Shown here in pieces: positions 18,659 through 30,901 of a stretch of DNA of 64,000 nucleotides. Within the stretch, counting starts at the first letter, position 1; every line of letters starts with the position of its first letter. The position numbers and the translations under genes were made by a program. The notes beneath the pieces are model-generated. The model searched no databases, was not told where the DNA came from, and saw nothing but the letters and a program-made list of their open reading frames with translations. The stretch is from DATFQE01 sp963733845 (GTDB taxonomy: Bacteria; Actinomycetota; Thermoleophilia; Gaiellales; Gaiellaceae): positions 124,001 through 188,000 of the forward strand of contig CAVTEM010000012.1 in NCBI GenBank assembly GCA_963733845.1. Reading direction: 5' to 3'.

Positions 18659-19521
18659 TCGACGTCGCCGCAGAGGTGCGGGAGGCGCTCGAGGCCGGCG
18701 GTTCGATCGTGGCGCTCGAGACGACCCTCGTCGCGCACGGCTTCCCGCCCGGCGAAGGAATCGAGGTCGGGCTCGAGAGCGAGCGCAGCGTTCGGGAGGG
18801 CGGCGCCGTCCCGGCCACGATCGGCGTCCTGGACGGGCGCATCCGCGTCGGGCTGACGGAGGACGAGCTCGGCCGCTTCACCGATGACGCGCGGAAGCTC
18901 GGGCCTCGCGACCTCGCCGCCTGCGTCGCGCAGGGGGCCGTCGGCGCGACGACTGTCGGCGGGACGCTCGCCGTGTGCAGGTCGGTGGGGATCCGGTTCA
19001 TGGGCACCGGTGGAATCGGGGGCGTCCACCGCGGGGCGCTCGACGTCTCGGCCGACCTCCCGGAACTGGCGCGGACGCGCACGCTCGTCGTCTCCTCGGG
19101 CGTGAAGTCGTTGCTCGACGTGACGGCGACGGTCGAGGTGCTCGAGGCGCTCGGCGTTCCGACTCTCGGCTATCGCACGGACGCGCTGCCGCTGTTCTAC
19201 TCCACCGGTGGAGGCCCGCCCGTCTCTGCGCGCGTGGAGTCGCCGGACGAAGCGGCGCGGGTCGCCGGGGCGCACTGGGAGCTCGGCCGGGGCGGTCTCT
19301 TGCTGGCCAACCCGCCCGCAGAGAGCCTCGACGGCCTCGAGCCGTTGATCGAGCAGGCGCTGGCGGAGGCCGAGCACGCAGGGATCCAAGGCGGCGAGGT
19401 GACCCCCTTCGTGCTCTCGTTCCTGCACCGTGAGAGCGGCGGCCGGACGCTCGAGGCGAACCGCAGGCTGATCGTCGACAACGCGCGGCTGGCCGCTGAG
19501 GTGGCGTCCGCGTACTCTTGA
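18655..19521 (+). CDS. psuG: pseudouridine-5'-phosphate glycosidase
   Basis: 288 aa. Family signatures: IVALETTLVAHGFPPGEGI (the catalytic Glu lies in the EGI region), VPATIGVLDGRIRVGLTEDE, the Lys-containing VGATTVGGTLAV, FMGTGGIGGVHRG, and LGYRTDALPLFYSTGG. It splits pseudouridine 5'-phosphate into uracil and ribose 5-phosphate. With psuK it forms a two-gene pseudouridine-breakdown operon, returning modified nucleosides from RNA decay to central metabolism. Confidence 0.94.
   Translation: MIDVAAEVREALEAGGSIVALETTLVAHGFPPGEGIEVGLESERSVREGGAVPATIGVLDGRIRVGLTEDELGRFTDDARKLGPRDLAACVAQGAVGATTVGGTLAVCRSVGIRFMGTGGIGGVHRGALDVSADLPELARTRTLVVSSGVKSLLDVTATVEVLEALGVPTLGYRTDALPLFYSTGGGPPVSARVESPDEAARVAGAHWELGRGGLLLANPPAESLDGLEPLIEQALAEAEHAGIQGGEVTPFVLSFLHRESGGRTLEANRRLIVDNARLAAEVASAYS
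19513..19518 (+). promoter_or_regulatory. -10 element of leaderless promoter inside the end of psuG
   Basis: TACTCT ends 6 nt upstream of ATG 19525. Confidence 0.45.
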
Positions 19522-19524
19522 GCC

Positions 19525-19965
19525 ATGCGCGCGACGGTCCTCATGGCCGCGATCGCCCTCGCCGCCGCCGCGCTCGCCTACGCCAAGCCGTTTCCCGGCG
19601 TGCCCGCGTACACCGACGGCTACCGGAGCTGGACGAAGATCAACCGCAAGCCGATCCCGCCGCGCGCGGCCGACCCACACCACAGCGTGAAGAACGTCTA
19701 CACGAGCAAGACGAAGCGGGGCGCCCGCTATCCGTACGGCACCGTGATCGTCAAGGAGGGGCTCCAGCCAGGGAAGAAGTGGGTGCGCCTGCTGGCGGTC
19801 ATGCGCAAGGTGCGCGGCGCGAGCTCCAGGAACAACGACTGGGTCATGCGCGAATGGGCCCGGAGCTCACCGAGCGAACGCTTCACCGAGATCGCGTCCG
19901 GCGCGGTCTGCTACTCGTGCCACGTCGGCGCGAGGAAGAACGACTACGTCTTCACGAAGCGCTAG
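19525..19965 (+). CDS. cytochrome P460-like haem protein, secreted
   Basis: 146 aa. Signal peptide (MRATVLMAAIALAAAALAYA), then a P460-type domain ending in the c-type haem motif CYSCHVGARKNDYVFTK. P460 proteins bind haem c extracytoplasmically; some oxidise hydroxylamine, most are uncharacterised. The Lys needed for the P460 haem cross-link cannot be assigned from sequence alone. It overlaps the convergent GYD gene by 4 bp. Confidence 0.8.
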   Translation: MRATVLMAAIALAAAALAYAKPFPGVPAYTDGYRSWTKINRKPIPPRAADPHHSVKNVYTSKTKRGARYPYGTVIVKEGLQPGKKWVRLLAVMRKVRGASSRNNDWVMREWARSSPSERFTEIASGAVCYSCHVGARKNDYVFTKR

Positions 19966-20249
19966 GTGGTGAGGCTGCTCAGGAAGTCCTCGATCGTGAG
20001 GGCTTCGAGCGTCTGGAACGTGGAGCTCCCACGGGCGCCGAGCTCAACCGAGACGCGGGCGATCGTGGCCGCATCCGGTGCCTCGACGACGTTGACGAAG
20101 TCGTAGGGGCCGAGCGTCGCCCACTGATGCAGGACCTTGGCGCCGAGCTCCTCGATGTCGCGGTTGACCTCGCGCAGCCGGTCGGGGTTCGCCTTCAGCG
20201 TCTGAACACCCTGGGCGGTCAGGTTGGAGAGCATGACGTAGAGCGGCAT
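19962..20249 (-). CDS. GYD domain-containing protein
   Basis: 95 aa. Begins MPLYVMLSNLTAQGVQTLK and has LGPYDFVNVVEAPDAATIAR, the GYD-family ferredoxin-like fold (dimeric alpha-beta barrel relatives) whose function is unknown. AAGGAGTCCTG precedes ATG 20249. The ATG overlaps the stop of the upstream membrane protein by one base (TGATG), so translation is coupled. Confidence 0.88.
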   Translation of the reverse strand: MPLYVMLSNLTAQGVQTLKANPDRLREVNRDIEELGAKVLHQWATLGPYDFVNVVEAPDAATIARVSVELGARGSSTFQTLEALTIEDFLSSLTT

Positions 20250-20917
20250 CAGGACTCCTTTCGGTGGCGACCACGCGACTTTAACCGGGCGGCCTGGTCG
20301 AAGTAGAGGAGCGCCGAGCCGAGGAACATGATCGGCGCAATCACGAGGTCGGCCAGAAAGATGGCGATCCGCTCGGTCTGGTCGCCGGTGTCGCGCAGGA
20401 GCAGCGCAAGCATGAGCCGCGTGAGGAAGAACAGGATCGCGAGCGTGGCGAGGGAGCCCAGCGCGTGCACGTAGTCCGCACGGGCGAGCCGGATTGCGCG
20501 CGGCAAGGCTCCTCGCCAGCCGGCGTCCTCCACCATCACGGCGGGGACGACGAGCCCGACGAAAGCCAGCCAGCCGAACGCGAGCAGCGCGAACCACGGC
20601 AGCACGATCGCCGCCGGGACGAAGGCGAGCGTGCCGAGGACGGTGGCGCGCAGCCACGTCGCCGGGGGCGGAACGCGCTCCGAGACGAGCGCGGTCGCAG
20701 TGGCGTAGGCGAGCGAGAAGACCGGCGCACAGGCAAGCAGGGCGAGGATCCTGGTCTCCAGCGAGACCTCACGCACGAGCTGGTCGGCGACGGCCACCGC
20801 CAGGCCCAGCGGCAGCGCCCGCCAGAAGATCCCTCCGTAGAGCCGCAGGGTCTCGGCGACGAGCTGGCCCACCGGCCGCGACTCGGGCGGGAGCGCCGCC
20901 GGGCGCGTCTCTGCCAC
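20249..20917 (-). CDS. multi-pass membrane protein, unknown
   Basis: 222 aa from GTG 20917. Five or six hydrophobic segments (IFWRALPLGLAVAVADQLV, ILALLACAPVFSLAYA, VLGTLAFVPAAIVLPWFALL, FGWLAFVGLVVPAVMVEDAG, LATLAILFFLTRLMLALLL and a last one near FLGSALLYFDQ). The VPAVMVEDAGWRGALPRAIRL stretch resembles the conserved loop of DUF975/YciC-like bacterial membrane proteins. Operon: GNAT enzyme, this protein, GYD protein, separated by 5 bp and coupled by a 1-bp overlap. Confidence 0.75.
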   Translation of the reverse strand: MAETRPAALPPESRPVGQLVAETLRLYGGIFWRALPLGLAVAVADQLVREVSLETRILALLACAPVFSLAYATATALVSERVPPPATWLRATVLGTLAFVPAAIVLPWFALLAFGWLAFVGLVVPAVMVEDAGWRGALPRAIRLARADYVHALGSLATLAILFFLTRLMLALLLRDTGDQTERIAIFLADLVIAPIMFLGSALLYFDQAARLKSRGRHRKES

Positions 20918-20922
20918 TGGAG

Positions 20923-21348
20923 CTACTGCTGCGGGAGCGTCAGCTGGAGCAGCCCGTCCGACTCGGCCGGGGCGAACCCGTAGCGGCGGAACGGGGCGAG
21001 CGCATTGGGCTCGTCGCCGTCGACGACGGCCTCGATCCGGTGGGAGTCCGAGGCGATCGCGTAGCCCTCCGCGTACTCGAGCAGCTGCCACTCGACCGAC
21101 TCGTCCTCGTGCTCGGGAACGACGAAGAGCTCGTCGATCCGCGTCGTCGTCGGGCCCGCGTCGACCGCGACGAAGCCCGCGGGTGAGCCGTCGATCTCGG
21201 CCACGAAGACGGTGTCGCCTTCGAGGACGCGAAGCGTTCGCTCGTCGTTCCAGCCGCTGCCCGCAGAGAGGCTCATGTGCGCCCGGCCGAAGAGCACGGG
21301 ACTGTCTTCAGGCCTGTAGGGCCGGATGGCGGCCTTCCGGTACGGCAT
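20923..21348 (-). CDS. GNAT family N-acetyltransferase
   Basis: 141 aa. N-terminal IRPYRPEDSPVLF, central beta-4/5 FVAEIDGSPAGFVAVDAGP and IDELFVVPEHEDESVEWQLL (the acetyl-CoA pyrophosphate loop is acidic rather than Q/RxxGxG/A), then ALAPFRRYGFAPAE. Substrate unknown; the weak CoA loop leaves room for a non-acetylating member. TAGTCT lies 6 nt upstream of ATG 21348, marking a leaderless first gene of the three-gene operon. Confidence 0.8.
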   Translation of the reverse strand: MPYRKAAIRPYRPEDSPVLFGRAHMSLSAGSGWNDERTLRVLEGDTVFVAEIDGSPAGFVAVDAGPTTTRIDELFVVPEHEDESVEWQLLEYAEGYAIASDSHRIEAVVDGDEPNALAPFRRYGFAPAESDGLLQLTLPQQ

Positions 21349-21354
21349 CGGAGC

Positions 21355-21360
21355 AGACTA
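21355..21360 (-). promoter_or_regulatory. -10 element of leaderless promoter
   Basis: TAGTCT ends 6 nt upstream of ATG 21348. Confidence 0.5.
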
Positions 21361-21725
21361 GCGCGACGCGCGGTCGAGCGCGAACGCGTCCTTCGACGGA
21401 CAGCGCCCGCCGCGCGGAGGTCAGTCCTCGCTGGTCTCGTCGCCTGGGTCGCCGTTCTCGATCGGAGGGAGCATGTGTCGAGGTACCCGTCCGTCGGCCA
21501 ACACCAAGGGTCCGAACGAGAGGCGAGCGCTAGGAGGAACCGTGGAGGCGCTAGGCGGCGGCTCGGCGGAAGGGAAACGCCCGCGGAGTAGGCGACGGCG
21601 ACGCTCTCGGCGTTCGTCCTCCTCCCGCCAGCGCGCCTTCAGCCCGGTAGTTCGCCTCGAACTCGTGAGCGTTCTTCGCCCATTCGGCCCGCTGCGCCTG
21701 GAAGCGACGGCGTTACGTCTACGGG

Positions 21726-21747
21726 TCCATCTTCCGAGGAATCGTCC
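21726..21747 (+). repeat. direct repeat, copy A
   Basis: 22 bp, differing at one base from 21941-21962; the copies are 215 bp apart. Confidence 0.7.
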
Positions 21748-21940
21748 GAGATGCGCTCGCCAGCCGAGCAGCTGATCGAGGCTTGGCGTTGATGTCGGCG
21801 GATGCAAACATTCTGATGATGCCGTCGACGGTCTGGCGCGCTCGAGCGGTCGGCTCTCGGCGACGCCACATAGCGACGAATCGTGAGCGGTCGTGCGCCG
21901 GACTGCGCAAGGCGTCCCGAAAGCGACGCTGCGTCAGCGA

Positions 21941-21962
21941 TCCATCTTTCGAGGAATCGTCC
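21941..21962 (+). repeat. direct repeat, copy B
   Basis: Partner of 21726-21747; it lies 21 bp from the clpB stop codon. Confidence 0.7.
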
Positions 21963-21982
21963 TCCTCCTCCGCCAGTAGCGA

Positions 21983-24450
<2,468 letters not shown>

Positions 24451-24469
<19 letters not shown>

Positions 24470-24830
24470 GTCTTCCTCACCGGATGCGCGGGTGGTGTGT
24501 AGACAACGAGCTCGCGGCGGTACTGCTTGTGCACCTCTTCGACGCGGTCGCGCAGCTCGCGCTCGAGCCTCTCGAACCGCCGCTGCATCCGCTGCAACTG
24601 ATCCTCGAGGCGGAGCACGTGCTCGACGCCCGCGAGGTTGAGCCCGAGCTCGGTGGTCAGCCGCTGCACGAGCCGGAGGCGCTCGAGGTCGAGCTCCGAG
24701 TAGAGGCGCGTGTTGCCGGCCGTCCGCTTGGGGCGCACGAGCCCCTTCGCTTCGTAGACGCGAAGCGTCTGGGGGTGCATGCCGACCAGGTCGGCGGCCA
24801 CGGAGATCATGTAGCGCGGGTGGTCGTCCA

Positions 24831-24831
<1 letters not shown>
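24451..24831 (-). CDS. hspR: MerR-type heat-shock repressor HspR
   Basis: 126 aa. N-terminal winged-helix MerR domain: [20 protein letters not shown] then [20 protein letters not shown], typical of HspR, followed by a coiled-coil stretch ([20 protein letters not shown]). HspR represses its own operon through HAIR sites, with DnaK as co-repressor. ATG 24831 overlaps the dnaJ stop by one base (TGATG). Its position after dnaJ matches the Streptomyces dnaK-grpE-dnaJ-hspR operon. Confidence 0.94.
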
Positions 24832-25909
<1,078 letters not shown>

Positions 25910-25913
<4 letters not shown>

Positions 25914-26419
25914 GCACTCTCCTTCGGCGCGGCGACGACGACGCGCGCCGGCCGCAGCACGCGGTCGCCGAGCCGGTAGCCCTTCTGCAGCACCTCGATC
26001 ACGGTGCCCTCGTCCGCCTCCGACGGCTGGGTGAGCAGCGCCTCGTGGACGTGCGGGTCGAACGCGCCCTCGGTCGGGATCTCCTCGAGACCCTCCTTCC
26101 GCAGCGCGCCGGCCAGCGAGCGGTGCACGAGCGCGACCCCTTCCTCGAGCTTCGCCTCCTCATGAGCCTCGGCGGCCTCGAGCGCACGCTCGAGGTCGTC
26201 GAGCACCGGCAGGAGGTCCTTCACGAGCCGCTCCGCGGCGCGCGCGACCAGGCTCTCCTGGTCGCGCGCGGTCCGCTTGCGGTAGTTGTCGAACTCGGCC
26301 GCGAGCCGCTTGAGCCGGTCGAGGTGCTCCTCCGCCCTGGCCTCGGCCTCGGCGAGCTGCTCCTCGACGCTACGCGTCCCGGCTTCCGCCTCGACGTCGT
26401 TGCGGATCTCCTCGCTCAC
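25910..26419 (-). CDS. grpE: nucleotide exchange factor GrpE
   Basis: 169 aa. An acidic N-terminus and a long coiled coil ([20 protein letters not shown]), then [20 protein letters not shown] and the C-terminal beta domain with [10 protein letters not shown] and [20 protein letters not shown]. It releases ADP from DnaK. Start GTG 26419 forms a 4-bp GTGA overlap with the frame-corrected stop of dnaK, evidence that the dnaK end as read is wrong. Confidence 0.96.
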
Positions 26420-28337
26420 GACGCCTTCGGCTGCTCTTCGTCGATGACCTCGTAGTCGGCCTCCTCGACGACCTCGTCGTCTGAGCCGGCGGCGCCGTTG
26501 CCGGCCGTCGCGAGGACGCGTATGCGTGCTGGGCCGCTGTTGCCTGCGCGTAGACCGCCTCGGCGAGCTTGTGCGAGGCCTCGGTCAGCGCCTCCGTCTT
26601 GGAGCGGATCTCCGCGACATCGTCCGTCTCGAGCGCCTGCTTCAGCTCCATCACGCGGCCCTCGATCGTCGAGGCGTCTGCCTCCTCGAGCCGGTCGCGG
26701 TGCTCCTTGAGCGAGCGCTCGGTCTGGTAGACGAGGCTCTCGGCCTGGTTCTTCGCATCCGCGAGCTCGCGCAGCTTGTGGGCCTCGTCGCGGTGCGCCT
26801 CGGCCTCGCCGACCATCCGCTGCACCTCGTCCTCGGAGAGCCCGGAGCCGCCCTCGATCCGGATCTGCTGCTGGTTGCCGGTGCCGAGGTCCTTGGCCGA
26901 GACGTTGATGATCCCGTTCGCGTCGATGTCGAACGTGACCTCGACCTGCGGCTGGCCCCGCATCGCCGGCGGGATCCCGACGAGCTGGAACTTCCCGAGC
27001 GTCTTGTTGTAGACGACCATCTCGGACTCGCCCTGGGCGACGTGCACCTCGACCGACGGCTGGTTGTCCTCCGCGGTCGTGAAGACCTCCGACTTCTTGG
27101 TCGGGATGGTCGTGTTCCGCTCGATCAGCCTCGTGAAGACGCCGCCCTTGGTCTCGATGCCGAGGGACAGCGGGGTGACGTCGAGCAGGAGGATGTCCTT
27201 GACCTCGCCCTTGAGGACGCCTGCCTGGATGGCCGCCCCGACGGCGACGACCTCGTCCGGGTTCACGCCCTTGTGCGGGTCCTTGCCGACGACCTCCTTG
27301 ACCTTGTCGACCACCGCCGGCATCCGGGTCATGCCGCCGACGAGGACGACGTGGTCGATCTTGGCCGCGTCGAGGCCCGCATCGGTCAGCGCCTGCTTGG
27401 TCGGCCCGACCGTGCGCTCGAGCAGGTCGGCGGTCAGCTCGTTCAGCTTCGCGCGCGTGAGCTGGAGGTCGAGGTGCTTCGGGCCTTCGGGCGTCGCGGT
27501 GACGAACGGCAGGTTGATCTGCGTCGTCATCGTCGACGACAGCTCGATCTTGGCCTTCTCGGCCGCCTCGTACAGGCGCTGGAGCGCCATCTTGTCGGCG
27601 GCCAGGTCGATGCCCTGGTCCTTCTTGAACTCGGCCACCATCCAGTCGACGATCGCCTTGTCGAAGTTGTCGCCGCCGAGGTGGTTGTCGCCGTTCGTGG
27701 CCTTCACCTCGAAGACGCCCTCGCCGAGCTCGAGGATCGAGACGTCGAACGTCCCGCCGCCGAGGTCGAAGACGAGGATGGTCTGGTCGCCCTCCTTGTC
27801 GAGCCCGTACGCGAGCGAGGCCGCGGTCGGCTCGTTGATGATGCGCAGGACGTTGAGGCCGGCGACCTTGCCGGCGTCCTTCGTCGCCTCGCGCTGGGCG
27901 TTGTTGAAGTAGGCGGGGACCGTGATGACCGCGTCGGTCACCGGCTCGCCGAGGTAGGCCTCGGCGTCCGCCTTGAGCTTCTGCAGGATCATCGCGCTGA
28001 GCTCCGGCGGCGCGTACTCCTTGTCGCCGGCCTTGACGCGGACGTCGCCGCCCTGGCCCTTGACGACCTCGTAGGGGACGATCGTCATCTCCTCGGAGAC
28101 CTCGTCGTACTTGCGGCCCATGAAGCGCTTGATCGAGAACACCGTGTTCTGCGGGTTCGTCACCTGCTGCCGCTTGGCCGGCGCGCCGACAAGCCGCTGG
28201 TCGTCCTTGGTGAACGCGACGACGGACGGCGTCGTGCGGCCGCCCTCGGCGTTCGGGATCACGGTCGGCTCGCCGCCTTCGAGCACGGCCATACAGGAGT
28301 TGGTCGTGCCGAGGTCGATTCCGATCACTTTCGCCAT
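26416..28337 (-). CDS. dnaK: chaperone protein DnaK (single-base frameshift near the 3' end)
   Basis: About 640 aa. ATPase domain with [14 protein letters not shown], phosphate loop [11 protein letters not shown] and [12 protein letters not shown]; substrate-binding domain after the linker [20 protein letters not shown]. The uninterrupted frame runs to 26370 and ends in Arg/Ser-rich nonsense overlapping grpE. Shifting frame at about 26505-26535 restores the canonical acidic tail ([30 protein letters not shown]) and a stop at 26416-26418. Start ATG 28337 has a GGAGGAAGG ribosome site. It is first in the dnaK-grpE-dnaJ-hspR-clpB operon. Confidence 0.95.
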
Positions 28338-28360
28338 CTGTTTCCTTCCTCCTCGAATCG

Positions 28361-28390
28361 CTCTAGTGAGAAAATCTAAGCCTCCTTATA
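28361..28390 (-). promoter_or_regulatory. dnaK promoter region with a weak HAIR-like inverted repeat
   Basis: On the minus strand TATAAG (28385-28390) could be a -10. CTTAGAT, 6 nt, ACTAGAG (28361-28380) loosely fits the HspR operator CTTGAGT-N7-ACTCAAG. HspR control is expected from the operon; the site itself is a poor match. Confidence 0.3.
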
Positions 28391-28406
28391 GCAGATCACG
28401 CCGGGG

Positions 28407-28412
28407 TAAGCT
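28407..28412 (+). promoter_or_regulatory. -10 element of leaderless promoter
   Basis: TAAGCT ends 7 nt upstream of ATG 28420 of the M29 aminopeptidase. Confidence 0.5.
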
Positions 28413-28419
28413 CGCGCCG

Positions 28420-29505
28420 ATGGCCGATCCTCGCGTGCCCGAGTACGCGCGTCTGCTCGTCGACCGCTGCCTGGACGCGCAGGCGGGCTGGCAGGTGGTC
28501 GTCAAGACGAGCCCGCTCGCGCGCCCGCTGCTCGAGGAGGTCGTGCGCGCCCTGGGCAAGCGTGGCGCCTATCCACTCATTCGCCTGAGCTGGGCCGAGG
28601 AGAACTGGCCCTTCGCGTACACCTGGGCCGAGGAGGCGCCGGCGGAGATCGTCGCTGCCCAGCCCGGGCTCGAGGCGCGGATGGGCGAGGAGATCGACGC
28701 CTGGATGAACATCGGCGCGCCCGAGAACGTCTACGACGGCTCGAACCTCGCCCCGGAGCGGCGGGGTGCCCTCTCCGAGGCGAACCGGCCTCTGCTCGAG
28801 CGGCGGCTGCGCCTGGAGATCCCCTGGGTCGCGTGCCGCTACCCCACGCCGGCGCTGGCCCAGGCCGCGGGGATGACCCTCGAGCAGTTCGAGGACTTCG
28901 TCTTCGGTGCCTGCCTGATCGACTGGGACGAGGAGGGGCGGAAGATGCAGCGGATCGCCGACCGTTTCGACGCCGCCGAGGAGGTGCGGATCGTCGGAGC
29001 CGAGACGGACCTGCGCTTTTCGGTCGCGGGCCGGCACGGCGAGGTCGACGACGGGCACTACAACATGCCCGGCGGCGAGGTCTTCTACAGCCCCGTCGAG
29101 GACTCGACCGAAGGTGTCGTCACGTTCTCCGAGTACCCGGCGGTCGATCCGCCCGACGAGGTCGGTGGCGTGCGCTTCCGCTACGAGGGCGGGCGGATCG
29201 TCGAGGCGTCCGCGGAGAGCAACGAGGAGGCGCTGATCGCGAAGCTCGACCGCGACGACGGCGCCCGCCGGCTGGGCGAGTTCGGGATCGGCTGCAACCC
29301 GGGGATCCAGCGCCACGTCAAGGAGACGCTGTTCGACGAGAAGATCTACGGGACGATCCACCTCGCGATCGGCGCGGGCATCCCGTCGATCGGCGGCACG
29401 AACGTCTCGTCCGTGCATTGGGACATGGTCAAGGAACTACGGAACGGCGGCCGCATCGAATGCGACGGCGAGGTCGTCCAGGAGAACGGCCAGTGGGTCT
29501 TCTGA
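28420..29505 (+). CDS. M29 family aminopeptidase
   Basis: 361 aa. Metal-dependent exopeptidase of the AmpS/PepS family: N-terminal YARLLVDRCLDAQAGWQVVV, then the metal-ligand region NMPGGEVFYSPVEDSTEG, GGRIVEASAESNEEAL and the C-terminal EFGIGCNPGIQ, EKIYGTIHLAIGAG and SSVHWDMV motifs that supply the Glu/His/Asp ligands. It trims N-terminal residues from peptides in the cytoplasm. The gene is divergent from dnaK across an 82-bp gap. Confidence 0.92.
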   Translation: MADPRVPEYARLLVDRCLDAQAGWQVVVKTSPLARPLLEEVVRALGKRGAYPLIRLSWAEENWPFAYTWAEEAPAEIVAAQPGLEARMGEEIDAWMNIGAPENVYDGSNLAPERRGALSEANRPLLERRLRLEIPWVACRYPTPALAQAAGMTLEQFEDFVFGACLIDWDEEGRKMQRIADRFDAAEEVRIVGAETDLRFSVAGRHGEVDDGHYNMPGGEVFYSPVEDSTEGVVTFSEYPAVDPPDEVGGVRFRYEGGRIVEASAESNEEALIAKLDRDDGARRLGEFGIGCNPGIQRHVKETLFDEKIYGTIHLAIGAGIPSIGGTNVSSVHWDMVKELRNGGRIECDGEVVQENGQWVF

Positions 29506-29531
29506 CCTCCTTGTAGCGGCAAGAGTCGAAC

Positions 29532-29681
29532 GTCACAATCACGAAGACACTCCGTCCGGAGTCCGCGGCGGGCGGCGACGGCGAGCCCTACCTCGCCGAG
29601 CACCGGGCCGCCGCTCGCCGTGCACGCCTCGCCGAAGCCGCGTTCAGGAGGGCGCTCGCGCGCGCCCCGAGCGAGGGCTGA
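29532..29681 (+). CDS. possible small gene without a normal start codon
   Basis: An open stretch whose translation looks coding (GDGEPYLAEHRAAARRARLA, then EAAFRRALARAPSEG), rich in Ala/Arg/Glu helix. No ATG, GTG or TTG precedes it after the TAG at 29515; the frame begins GTC ACA ATC. It could be the tail of a decayed gene or carry an indel. It overlaps the end of the convergent DMT transporter by 38 bp. Confidence 0.25.
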   Translation, partial: VTITKTLRPESAAGGDGEPYLAEHRAAARRARLAEAAFRRALARAPSEG

Positions 29682-30534
29682 CGAGCCAGCGCAGCGTGCG
29701 GGCAGCCGCCGGCTCGGCGACGAGGATCGCCGCGAAGATCAGCGCGCAGCCGGTCAGGCCGACGACCCCCAGCCGGTCTCCGTCGAGGACGTAGCCGAAG
29801 AACCCGGCCCAGACCGTCTCGAGCGAGAAGATGATCGCGATCCGGGTCGCGCTGATCCGCTGCTGCGCCCAGATCTGGATCAGGTACGCGAGCGCACCGG
29901 CGAACACTCCGGTCACGATCAACGCGGCCCAGACGGTGCCACCCCGGGGCACGGTGAGGTCGCCGAGCGCGAGCGCGACCACCAGGCAGCCGGCGCAGGC
30001 GATCCCGATCTCCGCGAACGTGAGACCGACGGGGTCGAAGCGGTTGGCGTAGCGCTCGACCATCACGATCTGCAGCGCCTGCGCACCGGTGCTCGCAAGC
30101 ACGAGCAGATCGCCCGCCGTTGAGCCGCTCGGCACACCCGCGAGCAGCGTGAGGCCGAGGAGCGCCAGCGCCACGGCCAACCAGAGCTCCCGCGTGATTC
30201 GCGTCCGGAAGAGCGCCAGCCCGAACAGCGGCGTGAGCAGGACGTAGAGGCCGGTGATGAAGCCCGTATTGGTGACCGTGGTCCTCTCGAGCCCGGCGGT
30301 CTGCAACGTCAGGCCGGCCGCCAGGAGCAGGCCGAGGACCCCGCCCGCCACGAGGCCGTCGCGTCCGAGGCCTCGCAGCCGCAGTGCTGCGACCGGCGCG
30401 AGGAACGCCGTCCCGATCGCGAAGCGCACGGCCAGGAACGCGAACAGGGGGTAGATCGCCACCGCGTCCTTGACCTGGACGAACGTGACGCCCCAGACGG
30501 CCGTCACGGCGATGAGCAGGAGTGCCGCGGTCAC
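29644..30534 (-). CDS. EamA/DMT superfamily exporter
   Basis: 296 aa from GTG 30534. Ten hydrophobic segments in two EamA halves: first half LLLIAVTAVWGVTFVQVKDA to LYVLLTPLFGLALF, second half ending RISATRIAIIFSLETVWAGF and LTGCALIFAAILVAE. Members export amino acids or other small metabolites by an H+ antiport-like mechanism; the substrate cannot be predicted. Start choice is uncertain because no ribosome site is obvious; the first membrane helix begins 4 residues in. Confidence 0.85.
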   Translation of the reverse strand: MTAALLLIAVTAVWGVTFVQVKDAVAIYPLFAFLAVRFAIGTAFLAPVAALRLRGLGRDGLVAGGVLGLLLAAGLTLQTAGLERTTVTNTGFITGLYVLLTPLFGLALFRTRITRELWLAVALALLGLTLLAGVPSGSTAGDLLVLASTGAQALQIVMVERYANRFDPVGLTFAEIGIACAGCLVVALALGDLTVPRGGTVWAALIVTGVFAGALAYLIQIWAQQRISATRIAIIFSLETVWAGFFGYVLDGDRLGVVGLTGCALIFAAILVAEPAAARTLRWLVSPRSGRARAPS

Positions 30535-30615
30535 GCTCGGGCGGCGATCGCCCTCGACCAGCGGCGCCCGACCAGCGCCGAGAAGGGCCTGACGAGCGGC
30601 TTGGCCGAAGACAAC

Positions 30616-30640
30616 GGGAGCGCCATCGAGTGGCGCTCCC
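30616..30640 (-). terminator. hairpin between the 52-aa gene and the exporter
   Basis: Perfect 10-bp stem GGGAGCGCCA with 5-nt loop, followed on the minus strand by GTTGTCTT. It separates the small acidic gene from the downstream transporter. Confidence 0.6.
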
Positions 30641-30691
30641 ACACTTCGAGTTCCTGGACGACCGTGTCGAGCAGCGGCACGGCCGCGGAGG

Positions 30692-30850
30692 CTACGCCAG
30701 CGGCGACTCCTCAGGCAGCTCGTCCCACTCCTCTTCCTTCCAGCTCGCGTCGACGGGACGCGAATCGCCGTCGCTGATCTCCATGCTCTCGTCGTCCGTG
30801 AGCTTGCCTTGCTCGGTGACCTCGCCCTCGATCTTGTCCGAGTTGCTCAT
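30692..30850 (-). CDS. small acidic protein, unknown
   Basis: 52 aa: MSNSDKIEGEVTEQGKLTDD and so on, ending PEESPLA, with 15 acidic residues and a WKEEEWDEL aromatic-acidic cluster. GAGGGG precedes ATG 30850. No membrane segment or known motif. Its own ribosome site and its downstream terminator hairpin support a real gene. Function unknown. Confidence 0.65.
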   Translation of the reverse strand: MSNSDKIEGEVTEQGKLTDDESMEISDGDSRPVDASWKEEEWDELPEESPLA

Positions 30851-30901
30851 GGCCCCTCCTCGGCTGGATTTCCAGGGCGAGCGTTCCCGGGGACGCGCCT
30901 C

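Larger units (their letters stand above)
21421..21982 (-). pseudogene. decayed region with two copies of a short gene-like sequence
   Basis: About 630 bp without an intact gene between the GNAT gene and clpB. Two direct copies, 21726-21747 and 21941-21962, share 21 of 22 bases, and the similarity continues loosely for about 25 more on the minus-strand downstream side. Read on the minus strand, each copy opens into coding-like peptide: DDSSKDGSLTQRRFRDALRS in copy one, and DDSSEDGPVDVT then RRRFQAQRAEWAKNAHEF in copy two, the latter split by frame changes and stops. A long tail ends HMLPPIENGDPGDETSED at 21421. It looks like a tandemly duplicated small gene that has decayed. No known family is recognised. 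Confidence 0.4.

Noticed and set aside
21639..21910. Overlapping minus-strand frames after clpB as intact genes
   Set aside because: Each lacks a ribosome site and only parts look coding; treated as remnants of decayed copies instead.
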